The position numbers were made by a program, and so were the translations under genes. 64,000 bases of DNA from positions 2,363,378-2,427,377 of the forward strand of contig NZ_CM002285.1 of assembly GCF_000497445.1 (NCBI RefSeq), written 5' to 3'. Shown here in pieces: positions 61,687 through 64,000 of this stretch. The stretch is from Streptomyces roseochromogenus subsp. oscitans DS 12.976. GTDB lineage: Bacteria > Actinomycetota > Actinomycetes > Streptomycetales > Streptomycetaceae. The stretch's first letter is position 1; the number at the start of each line of letters is the position of its first letter. The notes under the pieces are model-generated. The model saw nothing but the letters and a program-made list of their open reading frames with translations, did not search any database and was not told where the DNA came from.

Positions 61687-62874
61687 TCAGGTCAGCGCGT
61701 GCAGTTCCCGTACGGTCGCGAGGACGTCGGCGTGCGAGACGTACAGCGCGTTGAGGCCGAAGCGCAGCAGGTTCGGGGGGCGTACGTCGCCGATGAAGCC
61801 GCGTTCGATCAGGGTGGCCATCAGTTCCTCGGCGTCTTTATGACGGAGCGTCACCTGTGAGCCGCGGCGCTGCGGTTCACGGGGTGTGACGACGTCGAAG
61901 CCGCGGCCGGCCAGGTGCTCGTCGACGCAGTCGATGAAGAACGCGCTCAGCGACAGGCTCTTGGCGCGGATCTGTTCCGGCTCCACGTCACAGAAGGCGT
62001 CGAGGGCCGCGTCCAGTGCGACCAGGGACAGGATGTGCGGGGTGCCGGACCGATAGCGGGCGATGCCGTCGGCCGGGCGGTAGGACGGTTCCATCGCGAA
62101 CGGGTCGGCGTGTCCGTGCCATCCGGTGAGCGGGTGGTCGAGGCGGTCGTGATGGCGGCGGGCGACATAGCCGTAGGCGGGTGCGCCGGGGCCGCCGGAG
62201 AGGAACTTGTAGGAGCAGCCCACCGCGAAGTCGATCCCGTCGCGGTCCAGGGCCAGCGGTACGGCGCCGGTGGCGTGGCTGAGGTCCCAGACCACCACAC
62301 CGCCCGCATCGTGTGTCGCGCGGGTGAGTCCGGCGAGGTCCCACAGTTCGCCGGTGCGGAAGTCGACGGCGCTCGCGGTGGCGACGGCGAGTTGGTCACC
62401 GGCGGCCCGGACGGCCTCCGCGAACCGGTCCATGGGGGCTTCGCGCAGTTCCAGGCCCAGCAGTCGGGCCGCGGAGGCGGCGAGGTAGCGGTCGGTGGGA
62501 AACCCTCCGGCGTCCATCAGCAGGACGCGGCGTCCGGGGCGCAGCCGGGCGGCGGCGATGAGCGCGTTGAACAGCTGCACCGAGGTGGTGTCGCCGACGA
62601 CGGTCTGCCCCGGTCCGGCGCCCAGCAGACGGCCGATCCTGTCGCCCACCGTGAGCGGGAGCCGGAGCCAGCCGCCCCGGAACCAGCTGGTGATGAGGTC
62701 CTCGCCCCACTGCTTCGTGATCGTGTGTCCGACCGTCCGCGCCACCTTGGCGGGCAGCGCCCCGAGGGAGTTGCCGTCCAGGTAGACGGTGCCGGCGGGC
62801 AGCAGGAAACGGTCACGGGCCGGGGCGAGCGGGTCGTGTGCGTCGAGCTTGGCGGCGATTTCGGCTGTGGTCAT
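61687..62874 (-). CDS. kynU: kynureninase
   Basis: 395-residue PLP enzyme cleaving kynurenine (or 3-hydroxykynurenine) to anthranilate (or 3-hydroxyanthranilate) and alanine. VYLDGNSLGALP, WDLSHATGAVPLALD, PLP Lys223 in GCSYKFLSGGPGAPAYG, and HADPFAMEPSYRPADGIAR are family landmarks. ATG 62874 has GGGAG upstream. It lies 37 bp from both neighbours in the same operon. No tryptophan dioxygenase or formamidase is in the window; these may lie to the right. Confidence 0.93.
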   Translation of the reverse strand: MTTAEIAAKLDAHDPLAPARDRFLLPAGTVYLDGNSLGALPAKVARTVGHTITKQWGEDLITSWFRGGWLRLPLTVGDRIGRLLGAGPGQTVVGDTTSVQLFNALIAAARLRPGRRVLLMDAGGFPTDRYLAASAARLLGLELREAPMDRFAEAVRAAGDQLAVATASAVDFRTGELWDLAGLTRATHDAGGVVVWDLSHATGAVPLALDRDGIDFAVGCSYKFLSGGPGAPAYGYVARRHHDRLDHPLTGWHGHADPFAMEPSYRPADGIARYRSGTPHILSLVALDAALDAFCDVEPEQIRAKSLSLSAFFIDCVDEHLAGRGFDVVTPREPQRRGSQVTLRHKDAEELMATLIERGFIGDVRPPNLLRFGLNALYVSHADVLATVRELHALT

Positions 62875-62911
62875 GCCGCCGCTCCCGTACGGGTCGTCAT
62901 GGTGGGCTCAC

Positions 62912-63442
62912 TCATCGGGTCGGGGTGGTGTCGTGGGGCAGGGTGTGGAAGCGGCGCCGTCCGTAGAGCAGCGGGGGCTTGCCGTCGCGCCGGGTGACGT
63001 CGAAGACCTCGCCGAGAACGATCAGGTGGGTGCCGCCGTCGACTGTCCGGGTGACCCGGCAGTCGGCGATGGCGTGGGTGTCCGCCGACAGGTGCGGTCC
63101 GGCCGGTCCCGCGGTCCAGGTCACGCTCTTGAAGCGTTCGCCGCGGCTGCTGCCGGACCCGAACAGGCGCGCCACGTCCTGGCCGTCGCCGTGCAGCAGG
63201 TTGGCCACGAACCGGCCGCTGCGCAGCACCGCCGCCAGGGTGGGGCTGTCGGCGCGCAGACACACCATGAGGGTGGGCGGTTCGATGCTCAGACTGCACA
63301 GGGCGGAGCAGGTCATGCCCCAGGGGCGGCCGTCCTCGTCGGTCGTCGTCACCACGGAGACACCGCTGGGAAACTCGGACATCAACGCCTTGAAGGTGTC
63401 CGGGGAGACGGGTTTTCGGGTCAGTCCGGGTGTGTGGTTCAC
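62912..63442 (-). CDS. flavin reductase (RutF/HpaC-like)
   Basis: 176 residues: FPSGVSVVTTTDEDGRPWGM, TCSALCSLSIEPPTLMVCLR, FVANLLHGDGQDVARLFGSG and the end DGKPPLLYGRRRFHTL. It supplies reduced flavin to two-component monooxygenases or halogenases. The SdgC-type enzyme in this operon normally uses NAD(P)H directly, so another flavin-dependent partner may exist beyond the window. GTG 63442 overlaps the upstream stop. Confidence 0.9.
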   Translation of the reverse strand: MNHTPGLTRKPVSPDTFKALMSEFPSGVSVVTTTDEDGRPWGMTCSALCSLSIEPPTLMVCLRADSPTLAAVLRSGRFVANLLHGDGQDVARLFGSGSSRGERFKSVTWTAGPAGPHLSADTHAIADCRVTRTVDGGTHLIVLGEVFDVTRRDGKPPLLYGRRRFHTLPHDTTPTR

Positions 63443-64000
63443 AGCAGGTCACCTTTCGCGGAGGCCCGGGCTTCGACGGAGCCCGGGGCGGCGAGCAGCA
63501 GCGGGTCTCGGCGCAGTTCGGCCCGGTCGATCAGCTGGAGGCCGGGGCCGGTCAGGGCCGTGCTGGCCAGTGCCATCACGAGGTAGGCCAGGTATACGGG
63601 CGGGGTCAGGATCCCGGCGCTGACGCCGACCTGGAGGGCGATGAGTTCGGTCAGGCCGCGGGTGTTCATCAGGGCACCCACGCGCAGTGAGTCCAGCCGG
63701 CCGTGGCCGGCCAGCCGGGCACCGGCGTAGCCGCCGCCGGCCTTGCCCACGGTGCCGAGCAGCAGGGTGAGGACGACCAGGGTGACCGAGGTTCCGCTGA
63801 GTCCCTTGGTCAGCACGGTGAGGCCGCTGACCACGAAGAAGACCGGCAGAAGGGCCCGGCCCCAGCGGGCGACGGAGGCCACCGCCGTGGCCCAGGGGCC
63901 GTCCGCGCGGTCGGGCAGGGCGAGTCCGGCCAGCACGGCGCCGATGATCGCGGTCATCCCGGCCCCCTCCATCGCGTCGGCCGCTGCGACGGCGAGCACG
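63439..64000 (-). CDS. cation:proton antiporter (C-terminal part, runs off right edge)
   Basis: At least 186 residues of a Kef/NapA-type exchanger: AIIGAVLAGLALPDR, LLPVFFVVSGLTVLTKGL, LVVLTLLLGTVGKAGGGYAG, ALMNTRGLTELIALQVGVSA, VYLAYLVMALASTALTGPGL. The last ~25 residues are hydrophilic. Antiporters of this class recur in Streptomyces biosynthetic clusters. The stop overlaps the flavin reductase start, so it belongs to the operon. Confidence 0.88.
   Translation of the reverse strand, partial: VLAVAAADAMEGAGMTAIIGAVLAGLALPDRADGPWATAVASVARWGRALLPVFFVVSGLTVLTKGLSGTSVTLVVLTLLLGTVGKAGGGYAGARLAGHGRLDSLRVGALMNTRGLTELIALQVGVSAGILTPPVYLAYLVMALASTALTGPGLQLIDRAELRRDPLLLAAPGSVEARASAKGDLL

Overview
The window is about 70% G+C with strong GC3 bias. 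It carries a run of housekeeping genes (dinG-type helicase, hflX, rshA, dapF, miaA, miaB, gluR/gluK-gluABCD, recX-recA) whose order I remember as the Streptomyces chromosome around S. coelicolor SCO5802 down to SCO5769. That comparison is from memory and was not checked. Twin-arginine and Streptomyces-type lipoprotein signals, leaderless starts, TTA codons in accessory genes and a kynurenine-linked biosynthetic operon all fit a Streptomyces.

1-7.7 kb: a dinG-type helicase (incomplete at the left edge), then a leftward three-gene NIS-siderophore operon (aminotransferase, IucA/IucC synthetase, AlcB/IucB-type acetyltransferase), then a rightward secreted S1 protease. 7.7-20 kb: a mostly leftward conserved block with hflX, an M1 metallopeptidase, rshA, dapF, a membrane protein, miaA, a LigB-like protein and miaB. 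Two small rightward genes sit beside miaA. 20-23 kb: two translationally coupled secreted phosphoesterases. 23-31.5 kb: an accessory stretch with merA, a divergent ArsR-type repressor and a MerT-like protein, a DUF2975/XRE cassette with two operator copies, an aminotransferase, an ABC transporter and several decaying gene fragments. 31.7-38.5 kb: small hypothetical genes, an isoaspartyl methyltransferase paralogue, a PP2C phosphatase, a MarR regulator, a frameshifted secreted protein, a MazG-like pyrophosphohydrolase and a TAXI binding protein.

38.6-44.4 kb: the glutamate sensing and uptake locus. 44.4-46.6 kb: an AT-richer islet with two paralogous small secreted four-cysteine proteins and an orphan NarL-type regulator that lacks its phospho-aspartate and carries a TTA codon. 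46.9-49.8 kb: a flavin monooxygenase, then a cysteine-rich leader peptide in front of cysteine dioxygenase and a rhodanese. 50.1-52.3 kb: recX-recA with both a LexA box and a PafBC-type promoter. 52.4-56.8 kb: a dead aminoglycoside-phosphotransferase-like gene, membrane, DUF3046 and glyoxalase-like genes, and another FAD monooxygenase. 56.8-64 kb: a leftward, overlapping operon (antiporter, flavin reductase, kynureninase, two adenylate-forming ligases, salicylyl/anthraniloyl-CoA-type hydroxylase) that looks like a tryptophan-to-hydroxyanthraniloyl route and continues past the right edge.

The observations I rate highest are these: near-perfect TTGTCAGTG-N8-TANNNT (RecA-NDp/PafBC) promoters on three genes (recA, dinG-like, mazG-like), two of which start at or near the predicted transcript 5' end; a cysteine leader peptide controlling cysteine catabolism; the paired small secreted proteins beside a TTA-containing regulator; and the kynureninase operon with an eroded two-domain hydroxylase.
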